From Cristatella mucedo (taxonomy: Eukaryota > Bryozoa > Phylactolaemata > Cristatellidae): a stretch of 64,000 nucleotides of DNA. How positions within the stretch are numbered: the first letter of the stretch is position 1; the number at the start of each line of letters is the position of its first letter. The DNA lies in NCBI GenBank assembly GCA_009760855.2, contig WPIO01000025.1, forward strand, positions 942,501-1,006,500, read 5' to 3'. Positions 34,664 to 47,783 of this stretch are shown piece by piece. The notes below the pieces were generated by a model. The model was not told the origin of the DNA and ran no database searches. It saw only the letters and a program-made list of their open reading frames with translations. The position numbers and the translations under genes were made by a program.

Positions 34664-34834
34664 GAAAAAACGACGACGGCCCGGCGCTCGGCGGCGTGTC
34701 GTAATGCACGGCTGCATGCACAGATGCTCGCCGATGTGTACGTATGCTCCGGTGAGCATAAATGCTCTACTCGCTGCTCGTGTGCTGGTTTCAGCTGGTT
34801 TCTCGCTGGCCTGGGGCGCAAGTTCGGCTGGAAA

Positions 34835-34868
34835 TATAGAGTGCCGCCGCCGGCGGCGGCACTCTATA
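34835..34868. repeat. 34-bp perfect palindrome
   Basis: The arm tatagagtgccgccgcc (34835-34851) is followed without spacer by its reverse complement. The paralogous site near 26455-26485 has a CCG run with only a partial palindrome. Confidence 0.95.
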
Positions 34869-35685
34869 GAGAGCCGTTGGCGCTCGCTTAGCGCTCTCCG
34901 ACAGCGGTCGAGCCTTCTCCTCGCTGCCGCAGCGGTGGCGGTGGCGGTGGCGTCGGCGAAGGGGTAGCGAGCCTTACGCAAGTGAATCGCAGCTACTCGC
35001 GACACGACGCGTAGATTCCGGAAATTCGGGACAACGGGTGCTGGCAGTAAGCCTCTCGCGTGCAATGGCGACACAGCGAGGCTCTAGGCCGCCACGAAAT
35101 GGCAGCGAAATAGAAGGCGTAGCATAACACCAGAACTTTGAAAGAGCGAGGCACGAGAAGGCAAAGCTGCGAAATACTAGCACCGCTGCGAGAACAGTAG
35201 GGCCGCCGAATTTCGCGTGCCTGATGTGCGTCTGATGGCCCTGAATGTGCCGCGTCAAATTCAATCAATCGGGCTTTCGAAAGCATTGGTGACGCGTATA
35301 CTGCAAAGCGACCGGATCCAGAGTTTGGGAGCTAGTTTCGACAACACGGAGCAATAGTTTGTAATCTCGAGCAACAAACTGTCCACAGCTTCGCAGCGAG
35401 CGGCCGCGTGGCCGCCGAGCGGCACGTGATAAGGCACGTGACCCTGATTGCGCTCTCGTTCGGCTTGAGGTTTATCCTGGCGTAGCAGCGGCAGAGCGAA
35501 TTCAACTCCCGAGCTCGCCTACCAGATGCGTTCTGTTTTATTTCTCACTCGACTGGCGACTTCGGCAATATAGACGCAGCTGTATACGATGGCCGCTCGA
35601 CCGCGCTCTCATTGCACTTCGCATTTTACAACCCTCCGAAGCGGACAAACGCAGACAACCTTCACCCGCTCGCTCACGCTTTCAG

Positions 35686-36042
35686 GTCACTAAAGTGACG
35701 ATAGCTTTGGCGATCGTCAACTCGGTGTACGCTCTGCCGTGGTTCGCCTTCGCCATCGCACGCGAAGAAGAGGGCATTGACAGCGACGACTTCCGTCTCT
35801 TTGGAAACGTGGCGAGAGTGGCGCTGATCGCCAAGTGCGATCTCAACTGCGTCCTGCTAACATTCGTCAACAAGTCCTTTCGGCAGAAGCTCGCCACCGC
35901 CTGCTGCTGCTGCTGCTTGCCAGCAAAAAGCCGAACCGCTGCGAAGAGCCGTGAGCCGGCTCTCTCGAGCCGCCGGGGCAGCGCCGCGAGCGGCGGCGGC
36001 GGTTCCACCTGTGGCGTCGGCGGTCGTGCTGGGCGGCGGTAG
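35686..36042 (+). CDS. GPCR2 exon 3 (TM6-TM7, C-terminus)
   Basis: Residues 315-432. TM6 is VTKVTIALAIVNSVYALPWF, with YALP in place of CWxP. TM7 is VARVALIAKCDLNCVLLTFV, with NCVLL in place of NPxxY. Helix 8 is NKSFRQKL, followed by a run of five Cys (ATACCCCCLP), a likely palmitoylation cluster, and a Ser/Gly-rich tail to TAG 36040-36042. The exon is separated from exon 2 by an unusually long intron carrying the segmental duplication, so the join rests on phase and homology to GPCR1 and not on proximity. Confidence 0.8.
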   Translation, partial: VTKVTIALAIVNSVYALPWFAFAIAREEEGIDSDDFRLFGNVARVALIAKCDLNCVLLTFVNKSFRQKLATACCCCCLPAKSRTAAKSREPALSSRRGSAASGGGGSTCGVGGRAGRR

Positions 36043-36209
36043 CGCCGCCGGCGATCGCTCGGCGGGCAGCGCGGCTCGGCGCCTTCAGGCCCTAGCCGTC
36101 TCACTCTGTCGGCGACTGCCCGCCGCCGCCGTCGCGGCACACGCGAGCAGGAACGAGAAGCGAGGAGGAGCGGGTCGAGCGACGGAGCGAAGGTCGATGT
36201 TTATATTCC

Positions 36210-36210
<1 letters not shown>

Positions 36211-36290
<80 letters not shown>

Positions 36291-36343
36291 TCTCTCTCTC
36301 TCTGCTCTCTCTCTCTCTGCTCTCTCTCTCTCTCTCTCTCTCT

Positions 36344-36378
<35 letters not shown>

Positions 36379-36402
36379 TCTCTCTCTCTGCTCTCTCTCT
36401 CT

Positions 36403-36494
<92 letters not shown>

Positions 36495-36516
36495 TCTCTC
36501 TCTCTCTCTCTCTCTG

Positions 36517-36560
<44 letters not shown>
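36211..36560. repeat. About 350-bp (CT)n microsatellite
   Basis: A near-continuous CT tract with repeated TCTCTG interruptions, starting about 170 bp after the GPCR2 stop and so possibly in its 3' UTR. Long open frames of Leu-Ser or Arg-Glu repeats across it are artefacts. Confidence 0.95.
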
Positions 36561-37087
36561 TCCGACGCCGATGTTGCTGCGTCCGCGAACTGTCCGAGCC
36601 GGGGCGAAAGCGCCGTTTCAAGCGCGACGGCTTGTCTGGAACTGGCGCGGGTGAGAGGAGCCTGATTGGTTGGTGGCAAGAGAGCTTTGGCGACGCCATG
36701 AGATTCTCGAGCTCAACGACTCCCCCTGTCCAAACGAGAGCTACGCTAGCTTGGCGCACATGCGTAATGCTCGGCATAAACCACATCCAGTTGGTTAAGA
36801 ACACGACAGACGTGGCGCGCAGTCGCGTTATGCGCCGCGCGAGCTGGCTTTGCGTGCCGCTTAAAGCGCGGAACAAATCGCATTGATGGCTCTAAGGGGG
36901 GTATGATCTGAGATAGGTTATCGGAGGCCGATCACCTCTCACTCAAGAGAGCGGGGAATGGAGTGTAACGGAGTGAGTTAAGCCCCAATACCCTACTCAC
37001 TCTTAACCCTTTAGTTTACTCTATTAGTCCCTAAGTGAGTACCTAGTACTTGCTTAGTCTAAAGTACTTATTAGATGTACTCTTATC
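36561..37087. other. Unassigned sequence
   Basis: No gene or element was recognised between the microsatellite and the SINE copy. Confidence 0.4.
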
Positions 37088-37395
37088 TCCTGAATATGAA
37101 TATCAATAAAATGAATAAAATAATGAATAAAATGAATATCAGTCGCAAGCTACTTACCACAGTTTACCACTCACCATATTTTCTCGCCGGGCCAAGGCGG
37201 CTCTCACAAAACCAAAAAATACAGCTGGTTCAGCAGCCTCTTTTGTATAGTACCAGAAGAGCCTCAAAGGCTATCACCATCGCTTGCAGCGGTAATAAAG
37301 GATTGCCCACCGCAGGATTCGAACCCATGACCTCGGGAATTACCTCGGTCCCGAGGTCGAGCTCGTGAAGACCAACCACCAGCTTCTGCGGCTTT
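37088..37395 (-). mobile_element. tRNA-derived SINE, copy 1
   Basis: The minus strand has a tRNA-like head with a B-box match (gggttcgaatcctgcggtgg, about 37308-37327), then a body shared with three other copies (gatagcctttgaggctcttc, about 37257-37276) and a repetitive tail of ttttattcatt type. The head is not a functional tRNA: the acceptor stem does not pair and the body is appended. Confidence 0.6.
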
Positions 37396-37642
37396 TGACT
37401 CGGAACTGAGCTCTGGTGGACGCCTTAAGTGCAGTTACTGTCCACGAGCTGTGACGCGTCCCCAAATAAATCCATAACCGCGATACTGGGTAACTATATC
37501 CATAAGTGTCAAGGGGCCATAAACTGGCCGCAGTTGGACTCAAAACGGCCGACGGACCGTACACTGGTCAAAAGCCGACCAGCTGCAAGGGCATACATGA
37601 CAACGGACCATGGTAGACCAGCTCCCCTCGCGGCTCTCCGGC

Positions 37643-37698
37643 CGCGCTGGGAGGCCGAGCGAACAGCGGCGCCGCTGACGGCTCGGCCTCCCAGCGCG
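37643..37698. repeat. 18-bp inverted repeat with palindromic loop
   Basis: The arm cgcgctgggaggccgagc (37643-37660) pairs perfectly with 37681-37698. The 20-base loop itself contains the palindrome cagcggcgccgctg. Confidence 0.9.
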
Positions 37699-38466
<768 letters not shown>

Positions 38467-38844
38467 GGCGTGCGGCAATTGGCGGGAAAGACGGGGGTGC
38501 GCTTCTGGATGCTGTTTCAATGCCAAGTCTTGAGTACGAAGTGTCAAATATCGAAGCCAAAATTCAAAAGGCGACGTGGTAGAATAACTACAGTGTCCCG
38601 AAGGACGTCTCTAACCTTAGCTCCCCATTTCTGTCTGCCTGAAATAGTCAAATTTCCATTCGCTTAAAGTCGTCGCAGTACTAGAAAGTTAGGGAAAGAT
38701 AAGTCAAAAGGTCTCTATTTTCTATGTAAAACATTGCTAACCGGACAGCAACCTATTATCTAATGAGACAAGTATGAGAATGAGTTGTCCCATAAAGTGA
38801 GAGCATTGAATAGCCACCTGGTGTCTTGCTTACTGGGGTAGTGC

Positions 38845-38985
38845 TCACATTAGACCCCAGGAGGTAAGGTGCGAGCTCTTCATTACCGAGATCGTGGGTG
38901 CGAATTCTGCAGTCGGCAATCCATAATTGTTAACTGCAAGCGGTGGTAAAAGTCGTTAAGGCTCTTCTGCTGCTACACAAACGAA
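38845..38985 (+). mobile_element. tRNA-derived SINE, copy 2
   Basis: The plus strand reads gtgggtgcgaattctgcagt (B-box-like, 38895-38914), then ggcaatccataattgttaac, ctgcaagcggtggtaaaagt and aaggctcttctgctgctaca, colinear with the minus strand of copy 1. Confidence 0.6.
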
Positions 38986-39209
38986 GCCGCCAAATCAGCT
39001 TAGATACGGATTCCCAACAAACGCTCAACATCGCTACGCACTTACGTCGTAAAACATTTAACATGGAAATATTGTTAATCCTGCGTTTCATAGCAATGGC
39101 AACAATTGACGCATCACGATTCATTCCCACGACAACGTATTAGCAGCTAAAAAATATCGGGGACAGACTCGGTGTCGCACCTCGGCTCGGCTCATCTCAG
39201 TCATCTCAA

Positions 39210-39317
39210 TCTCGTGTAGCCTGCCCGTATCGTGTCGCCTACGCGTCTCGTGTAGCCTACGCATTGCATACAGCTTGCGCGTGCGATGCAGCTGGCACAT
39301 CTCACGTGGCCTGCTCA
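39210..39317. repeat. 18-bp minisatellite, six units
   Basis: Units such as tctcgtgtagcctgcccg, tatcgtgtcgcctacgcg and tctcgtgtagcctacgca follow at exact 18-bp spacing, diverging toward the right. Confidence 0.8.
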
Positions 39318-39324
39318 TAGAATC

Positions 39325-39519
39325 TGAGTGTCCTATTTCAAAATGACGTAACCGCTAGATGCCTTAATCAACTTCACTATCAAGTCTGCCTACTTTCAGC
39401 GATAAACCATTGGAAAATGCAGGCGTTCTGAGAAAAGGCTATCGCACCTAATTTTTTACATTCATTTGTTGCATCTCGTCTAAACTTCCGTTTCTCTCCC
39501 TCTCGCTCTATTCTCTCTC

Positions 39520-39617
<98 letters not shown>

Positions 39618-40115
39618 CCTTTCTTTTCTCTCCTTTTCACTCTCTTATCAATCTGTCTCTCTCAATCTGTCTCTCACAATTTCTCTCAAAAAGTATCGGC
39701 TAGGTGAACATGACAGCTGTCCTATTACACTACTTATTTCCGAGCTACACTGGCGTCTCATCAAGAACTGCATCGAATTTTTTAAGATCCAGCTTTAGAC
39801 CTCGTAATTCTCGTGTTCTGCCCTATCTCTCTAAAGTACGTAATGCTCATGCTTTTCTCGCACCCCACCTACTCCCCAAACTCGGGTTGCTAGCGGAGCC
39901 TCTAAATAACCTCGAATTCCTTGGACATCGCGCCGTCATTTTCTATGCTCCCAGGGTCAGCAGCCTTCTGCTGATCAAAATCTCAGCATAACCATGTATG
40001 GTGACACTTGGTAGAAAGCTAGACCAATTTGTTCTTCGAGCATTCTTCGCCCTTTTAAATTGTAGTTCATGTGCTCGCGCATATCGAAATAGTGGGTTTT
40101 GTATCGCCTATTAAA
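39325..40115 (+). mobile_element. Decayed family B-type copy with (CT)n insertion
   Basis: Left part: gtcctatttcaaaatgacgt, ctgcctactttcagc and catttgttgcatctcgtc align with the family B C-terminal domain (10390-10530). After a CT-rich tract (39511-39670) the domain resumes at 39740-39960 (ELHWRLIKNCIEFFK). It is heavily frameshifted. Confidence 0.65.
39511..39615. repeat. (CT)n microsatellite in a retroelement
   Basis: An almost pure CT run inside the decayed family B copy, at a different position from the tracts at 10.0 and 50.4 kb. Confidence 0.9.
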
Positions 40116-40859
40116 TAAATACGCTACCGTGTAGCATATTCAAATTGTCCCAATTTTGTTATTTCTATTATGGATCCACACGTAATGTATAATTATTGTT
40201 ACTATCAATGGAATGAAACATAGCCAAAAAACCGGAACCATCACTGCTGCTATTTTTCACATAATTACTCATTTCTGTAAGATGTATCTATCGCATGCAC
40301 GAACTTTTCAGGGATTGGTGTAGGGCTAGATATCATCTGCAGAAAAAAGCCAAAATCTTGGCAAAATGTCAAAATATGTACAAAATTTTTGAAAAATGCT
40401 ATAATGTTCAAAAAAGTGCCAAAATATTTTTAGATACAAAATCTGAACGAATCCACGAAATAAATTCTGTGCAAAAACTTCATATTACAGTATATAAGGT
40501 CAAAATTGCACAAAGCCAATCATTATGCAAAATTTCTGCACTTAAAAATTATCAACAGACCATTGTGAAATTTTTCATTTTTATTTTATTACTATTAATA
40601 TTAAGCAGAAATAAGAAACGATTGCTACAATAACAAGAAAAACTGTTCAATATACAAAATTAAACTAATCGATGTCTAATCACATAACAAAAAAATAAAC
40701 ACCAAGCATAAAAATACTAAGAATTTTACCAGACAAATATTAGGCTATATTCTGTTATGCTAGAGAGCAACTGCTTCTGAGAAAGAAGTCAAGGCATAAA
40801 CAATGGTTGCTCAGTAGGAACACTGCTACAAACCGCAACCGTACGTCTGACAAGCTTTT
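40116..40859. other. AT-rich unassigned sequence
   Basis: It contains a degenerate repeated 'gccaaaat / gtcaaaat' motif at 40350-40440. The 112-codon frame at 40295 runs through this low-complexity DNA and is probably not a gene. Confidence 0.4.
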
Positions 40860-41160
40860 ACATTTCTCAGTGACCGTCTACCGTCAGTTTGTTACTCTAC
40901 TCTTAAAGCTTGGAACTCACAGCCAACTGATATCACATCACATTCTGATTTGACAAAATTCGAAAAAAAAGCTGAAAACCTGCCTGCTATTGAGATTGCT
41001 ATTGCTATTGCTATTGCTATTGAGAGCCTGATTGAATTCTCTTTATATGCAGTAGTGCGTTATGAAACTGTGCACGCTTGTGACTAAGTACAACGGTGAC
41101 GTACGTTTATATTGAGTCCAGAGGATCTCTCTTTTTCATATGTACTTTGCATGAAGCCTG
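40860..41160 (+). mobile_element. Old family B-type fragment
   Basis: Text near 40890-40990 (actctactcttaaagcttgg, aactcac, ttgacaaaattcg) follows the end of the RT C-terminal domain. A TTGCTA hexanucleotide repeat lies at about 41001-41023. Confidence 0.45.
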
Positions 41161-41374
41161 TGCATGAAGCCACTAGCCAGCGGCCGTGAGTCTTTTGTGC
41201 GATTTTGCACGTTTGCCTTAGCATGATTTTTCACGGTCGCCAAAGCAGGATGCCTTGCTTTTCCTTAACTGCGGGTTATTGCCTCTTTTGCACAGAGCTG
41301 CAAAGCGTGAGAATAAACATCGAAGTTCCCTTAGGGTGCAATAAAAAACAATAATAATAAACTATAACTGTTAT

Positions 41375-41895
41375 TACTTTTAAGTCCCTACATTCCCTTA
41401 TTCTAACCTACCTAACCGAACTGCTTCCCAATCATTCTAGGCTTAATATCTTTCACCCATCTGACCAGTCATTTAGCTGCGTCTCCGACCAGCCTAAAAT
41501 GCTTTGAATAACGTGCTTTATTTTTTTCATATGCAACCAAAGCCTGGAACTCACTCCTGACTGACGTCGCGATGCCGCCTCTCTTGGCGACATTTAAAGA
41601 GAAGCTTAAAAAGACCCAGTTCGTCGCCGCATTTGTTGGGTCCGTGTGAATTGTTCCTTGTTAGCTCATGGGTGCCGACACCCTGAATGATGTCACTAAT
41701 CACGTGCAGCTCACTGCTTGCGGACTCACTTCGCTGAGTCATAGTAGTTCCGTCACGGAAGACAATGCTGTGCCATCTTGCCGCGTGACGGACAGAAGGA
41801 CGGACTTTCACGCTTTAATTAGTAGATATTGGCATACTGCCTTTACAGCAGATGTGAAGTGCCTAGAAAGATACTTAGTTCTGTTAGGGTGCTTT
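41375..41895 (+). mobile_element. Old family B-type copy interrupted by a family C unit
   Basis: The C-terminal domain at 41375-41640 (aagcctggaactcactcctg, gcgacatttaaagagaagct) is followed by 3' UTR. A family C unit (41693-41827) interrupts it. The B 3' tail resumes (agcagatgtgaagtgcctag, 41848-41867) and ends about 41895. Confidence 0.7.
41693..41827. repeat. Family C repeat (half unit)
   Basis: The orientation is opposite to the 33.5-kb unit: cagctcactgcttgcggact, ctgagtcatagtagttccgt, gccatcttgccgcgtgacgg, then ctttaattagtagatatt. Confidence 0.75.
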
Positions 41896-42309
41896 AAAAA
41901 TTTTCTTGCATTGTTAGTGTTAGTATACCTTGCAATTTGGGGAAAAGGTATTTCGCATCGCTGCCATCCGCCGAGTACCTACGTCACTAGAAGTCATCGC
42001 TGCATAATAAAAACCAGGACATTAAACCACGCATTCCACGCACGCCCTCACCTGTCCTATCGATTTGATGAAGTAAGAAAATTATGAGCGTGCAAACGCT
42101 TACAATTCAGTGGCTCGTCGTATGATCTCCACGTGTTTGACTTATCTCCCCTCACACTGGATGGCCAAATAGCTAGGCTTTCTTTTACGGAACGCCATCT
42201 GCGAAAAATTTACCCGAATTGATATAAATTCTTTGTCGCTTGTGGTGCTTGGCATGCAAGAGAAATTCCAAAAAAGTGGTAGGATTCTGCGGAAGTGACA
42301 TGCAAAGCG

Positions 42310-42330
42310 TTATATATATATATGTATATA

Positions 42331-42375
<45 letters not shown>

Positions 42376-42438
42376 TTATATATTTATATATATATATATT
42401 TATGTTTATATGTTTATTTATTTATTTATTTATTTATG

Positions 42439-42490
<52 letters not shown>
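42310..42490. repeat. Composite (AT)n / (ATTT)n / (CA)n microsatellite
   Basis: Successive AT, TTTA and CA blocks; open frames across it are repeat translations. Confidence 0.95.
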
Positions 42491-42494
<4 letters not shown>

Positions 42495-42495
42495 A

Positions 42496-42748
42496 GTGGC
42501 GGAGCCAGGGTTTTAATCTAGTAGGCCAGACCCGCAATATTTTTATATAGGAAGGTCTAGACCCGCAATTAATGAAAATAAAACAATGTAGTGCAAACAA
42601 ATTTTTTAAACGAACTCGGTGGTCACTCATCGAGTGAAATTAAAACCTAGTCATTGGTAACGGTTGGGCGGCGTAGGAGTCGAGGAAGCCCATGTCGCTG
42701 CCCCACTGCAGGGAGGCCAAATGCCCTCCTGCCCCATAGCTCCGCCAC
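42496..42748. mobile_element. 253-bp MITE-like element
   Basis: The left end gtggcggagccaggg is matched by the inverted right end (gtggcggagctatgg read from 42748 backward). 'TGGCGGAGCCAGG' ends are common in hAT-type non-autonomous elements. I could not find a clear 8-bp target duplication. Confidence 0.55.
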
Positions 42749-44500
42749 GATATGTATGTATTTTAAGCAAAGTAAAAGCTGTTAGCTGCACCGGTTTTTT
42801 TATCGGACAAAAGGCATTGATAATAACTTTCTTTATTTTTTGATATTGAAATTCCTTCCGGACACAATATCAAGGTGCTACCTACACTTTATACCTGTAT
42901 AAAAATAAATACATCTTTTGAGCAGTACATTACGAGGACAGAATCTCAATCCTCGCACTTTAAGAATCGTTGCAAGAGAATCAATAACCAGGGGTCAGTG
43001 ACATGCAGGACAGTGGCAAGCTTAGAAAAGCTTGCAAAAAAATGTCAAATACCCTGCTTAGGCCAGGAGCATTAAAGAAACAAGAACGCACTCGGGGAAA
43101 CCGGCTAGTGGGACCTGTGGCTCGTAGCATGCACTGAATCATGCACATGCAGTCCTCAAAAAACGCTAGAAAGACGTAAGTTCTGTGAGGTGCTACGCAA
43201 AAGCATGTCGCTCTTGCCCTTTGTCACGCGCACAGTTTCAGAATTCACCAGAACACCGCAACGAAATTTATTCGCAAGAAACTGTGGCCAAGAGGAACCC
43301 GTCGGCTTTTCGGCTTCTGTTCGCCCCGGCACATATCGCCAGGTCTCATCGCGACCTACCAATTCCCGATTGCGTGTCGCGGGAATCCACTGCCTCGCCC
43401 TACCAACATGTCAATATTTGTCGCCAAGGCTACGTCAAGGAGTTCCATCATATCACGACGGCTGACAGTCCGTAGCATTTCTTGCGCACAGATCCCGATG
43501 GCCGTGCGCGACAACCTCGCATCCCATCCCGTCATCAGCCCAGCCCTGGCGAATCCAGACTAGGGCACGAAGGCGACTGCGACTCGCCATTGTGCTCTCG
43601 TGCGTGGAGAGGGGCAGAAGCAGCGACTGCATATACAGTTAGCAGAGAGTAGCCTGCGCTTTCATTGAACGCTTTGAGAAAGTGACCACGAGATCGACTA
43701 TATAAGCTGAGATTTATACACGAGGCGTGGAGAAATCGAATGATTTCGTCATGACTAATGAATGAATTTAAAGCAACGCACAAATAAAATAACAATGATA
43801 AAAATCTGTCTTTTGTACGGCGCCTTGAGAGCTTAAAACTTTATTTATGTGCCTTATTGCTCGCTTCAAGACCAGCAATAGCATAATTAATGGAAAGCAA
43901 ACTATCCTGCTTAGGCAAGTATGTAAAACCATGGATCGACAGAACCAGAAAGGAGAGACCGACAGGTGTCGGTTATTTTCGACGGGAATCCTGGAGAAGT
44001 TGATAAAGCAAGCCCTGACGAGGGGCAAAACACCGGATGCCGATAGCGCTTTAAACTAAGCTAAGGAATATAAAGTTTAGCGGTGTCTTTAGATTGACTC
44101 AACCGCTGAAGAATTAGCATTGTTAATCAGATTTATTTCTCAAACTTTATGCCAGCTCTATCACATTGTTAACTGTGGACAGTAACGAGAATGACTCCCA
44201 ATGCCTGCTTTTCAAGTGGGCCTAGCATACTTCAGACTGTCACGCTTCGAGAATTTCGGAGTTTCGCGACCCTGCAACCGCCTGTCCATTCTTCCGTTTC
44301 CAGGTCTTAGGGATCACTGTCCAATTTCTAGCGTGACCCCACCACTCGCTGATAGCGCCCCGACTGGCGCGTCCGTCCAGCCTCGCGCAACCAGAGAGCG
44401 AGAAGCACTCAACGTGATGAGAGGCGCTGCCAGATTACTGCAAGCCAATCGGCACCGAATCGGTCGCGGCTAGCTACCGCTTCTGATGAAGAGAACTTCT
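42749..44500. other. Unassigned sequence
   Basis: Short open frames (43185-43475, 43768-44059) have no recognisable domain. No repeat family was identified. Confidence 0.4.
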
Positions 44501-45700
44501 CGAGCCGGCGATCCGTTAGCATGGCCCTGCCAACATCAACGCCCCGCTCTTGTTGTGCGTGCGCATTTACGACGGTCGGCTTCAGCAGTAACGGCGTCGA
44601 CTTTCAACGGCGCCTTCTTGACTACGGCGCAATAGCGATCGGGTGCTGCGCGCTTGCGTGGCGGCGGCGCAGCAGCCCGACGTCTTCACGCTAAGCCGAT
44701 GCTGGCGGCGCCACTTCCGACGCTGGCTTCAAATCCGCCGGCCGCCGCAGCCGTCCCGCCGGAGCCCAGCTTGCCGTCGCGGTGGCTGATGCGGCGAGTG
44801 CTTTTGAAAGTGGTGGAAACGCGCGCCACTGGATGGCACCGACGTATACCGAATCATCAGCGAATGCGGCTATGCGTCCGTGCCGGCCTAGCTCTCGAGT
44901 TGTTGCCGCTGCGACACAAAACGTCCGAGCGACACGCCGCCGCTCCTCCGGACTGCAGGCGCCAAGTGCAAGGTCGGCGTCCGAAGCCACGACCGGCGGC
45001 GTTTGCAATAGGTCTATAGTGCTGGAGGATAGCGTGCGGTGTCTGCGGCGATGCGCCGCGGACAACAAGTGTTCGCTCGGCTCAGCCCGACCGCACTGTT
45101 GACCAATTGCTGGGCGCCTTCGGTTGGCTGCGCGGGACGGGTCTCCCGCGTTCTGGTCGCGGGCGGCCCACTGCGTGACGGTCAGCTGACAAACGAACGT
45201 CGAGAGCGCGCGCGCGCTCGCTCGCGCGTGAGTCACGCCTTACTCCAAAAAAAAATTCTGCTTCGACGCGGTTGCGCGCCGCGGAGGTCAAGACCAGAGA
45301 GACCCCCGCCCCCAGAACTTCCCGAGAGAGGCGCCGCGGAGGTCAAAACGTGAGAGCCCTGCCTGAGACTTGTCATCTGCCTCGCGCGCTCCAGCGATCC
45401 TCTGCAGTCCGAACGAGGGTGGCGGGTCCCCGCGATCGCACGCGCAGGGCCGCCGCCGTCCTCGTGGATCGACGGCGGCCGAGGGTGCCGCGCGATCGCT
45501 CTCGGCCTAGCGACTGACCATAGCGCGCCACCAGGGCGCGCGCCTTGCGGTTCGCCAGCGCCGCGCCGCGAAAACGGCGCCGTGGCGTCATCCAGCGACC
45601 GACAATTCGCGATCGTTCATACGAATGCCGACGCCAGGACTTTTGGAACTTCCAGCCATGCGTATCTACACAAGAGTTCCTACAGTGCGTCACGTAAAGC
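44501..45700. other. CpG- and GC-rich stretch without recognisable gene
   Basis: Overlapping open frames on both strands up to about 180 codons are typical of GC-rich DNA. None shows membrane segments or resembles the GPCR exons. It could hold a promoter or untranslated exon. Confidence 0.35.
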
Positions 45701-45734
45701 TGACCGGAACGGACGCGTGGTCAGCTGTGCTTTA

Positions 45735-46100
45735 CAAGATGCGAGGTCATTACGGGTCGGGACCGTAGCGAGAAGCGAGTTCCAGACGCGATTAGTATGA
45801 GCTAAAGCCTCGATCGCCTGGAGGTTTCAATCTGTTGCGATCGACGGCGGTGTGGCTATTTGCCGAGGAGCAGGAGGAGCGAGAGCACGTGACTGGAGGA
45901 GCGACGAAGGCAGACGACTGCCGGCTGGCTGCCGCAGGCGAGTGGAGCCGGTTAGAGGCAATTCAAATCGATTCGATACTCGGTACGTAGCCAGCGAAGC
46001 CTTAAAATCAAAACAACCGCCAGAAATCCGTCGGTGGATTGAATTAATGCGAAAATCAGCGTGCTATGAGAACTTGTTGCGACGCCACGCATTTAACGAG
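45735..46100 (-). mobile_element. Diverged CR1/L2-type fragment
   Basis: Aligns by eye with 49560-49760 (gaagcgagttccagac in both, then gcctcgatcgcctggaggtt against gcttgatcaccaaaggattt, and ctggaggagcgacgaaggca against ctgaaggagcaacgaggtca). It represents the end of an RT C-terminal domain on the minus strand. Confidence 0.5.
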
Positions 46101-46449
46101 GCGCGCGCTCAATGTCAAAATATAACAGGCTGCCATCCTTCTTGCTGCTTAATCAGCTTACAAGAGTGGAGTAAGCGCCGCCGTATGTAAAGGCCAATTT
46201 TTTTAATTTAGTTACGTTAAGGCAGGTTTTTCCAAGCAATATGGAAAGCCTTCTTCCCATGTACACTGCAGTAAAAGAGAACGTTGTGTGTCTGAGCTCA
46301 TCGACAGATATAAACTAGCCTGCTCACCTCGTATACGCGTCCTCACAGTCTATCCACGAATGTGAATGCGATCTAGATTGACTGCCCAGCAAAAAAATAA
46401 AATTCGAGTAAGTACTAAGTATCAGAAAACGTTACGCATGCAAATAAGA

Positions 46450-47763
<1,314 letters not shown>

Positions 47764-47783
47764 TATATATCTACTAATTAATC

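Larger units (their letters stand above)
33974..35475. repeat. Segmental duplication, copy 2 (inside GPCR2 intron 2)
   Basis: This is the partner of 24476-27045. It shares both flanks and the embedded family B insertion, but the insertion has been reduced by internal deletion. It ends about 210 bp before GPCR2 exon 3. Confidence 0.85.
32922..35685 (+). other. GPCR2 intron 2 (2,764 bp, phase 0)
   Basis: It contains a fold-back family unit (33469-33637), a 26-bp minisatellite, and the whole of segmental duplication copy 2 with its family B remnant. It ends cacgctttcag. The corresponding intron of GPCR1 is only 208 bp. Confidence 0.8.

Noticed and set aside
36085-36886. Long open frames of Leu-Ser or Arg-Glu repeats across the (CT)n tract, with similar ones at 9.95-10.2, 38.3-38.6 and 50.2-50.5 kb
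   Set aside because: They are translations of dinucleotide repeats with no conserved flanking protein.
37250-37395. Possible tRNA gene on the minus strand
   Set aside because: There is a good B box but no paired acceptor stem, and the same body follows in three other copies, so it is a SINE head.
40295-40633. 112-codon AT-rich frame
   Set aside because: It runs through a degenerate 'caaaat' repeat and shows no known domain.
42240-42521. Tyr-Ile repeat frames here and at 46782-47069 and 48010-48237
   Set aside because: Pure (AT)n translation.
44654-45353. Overlapping frames of 100-180 codons in GC-rich DNA that could be a gene
   Set aside because: No domain, membrane segment or splice partner. 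Frames are open on both strands at once, as expected from GC-rich DNA.
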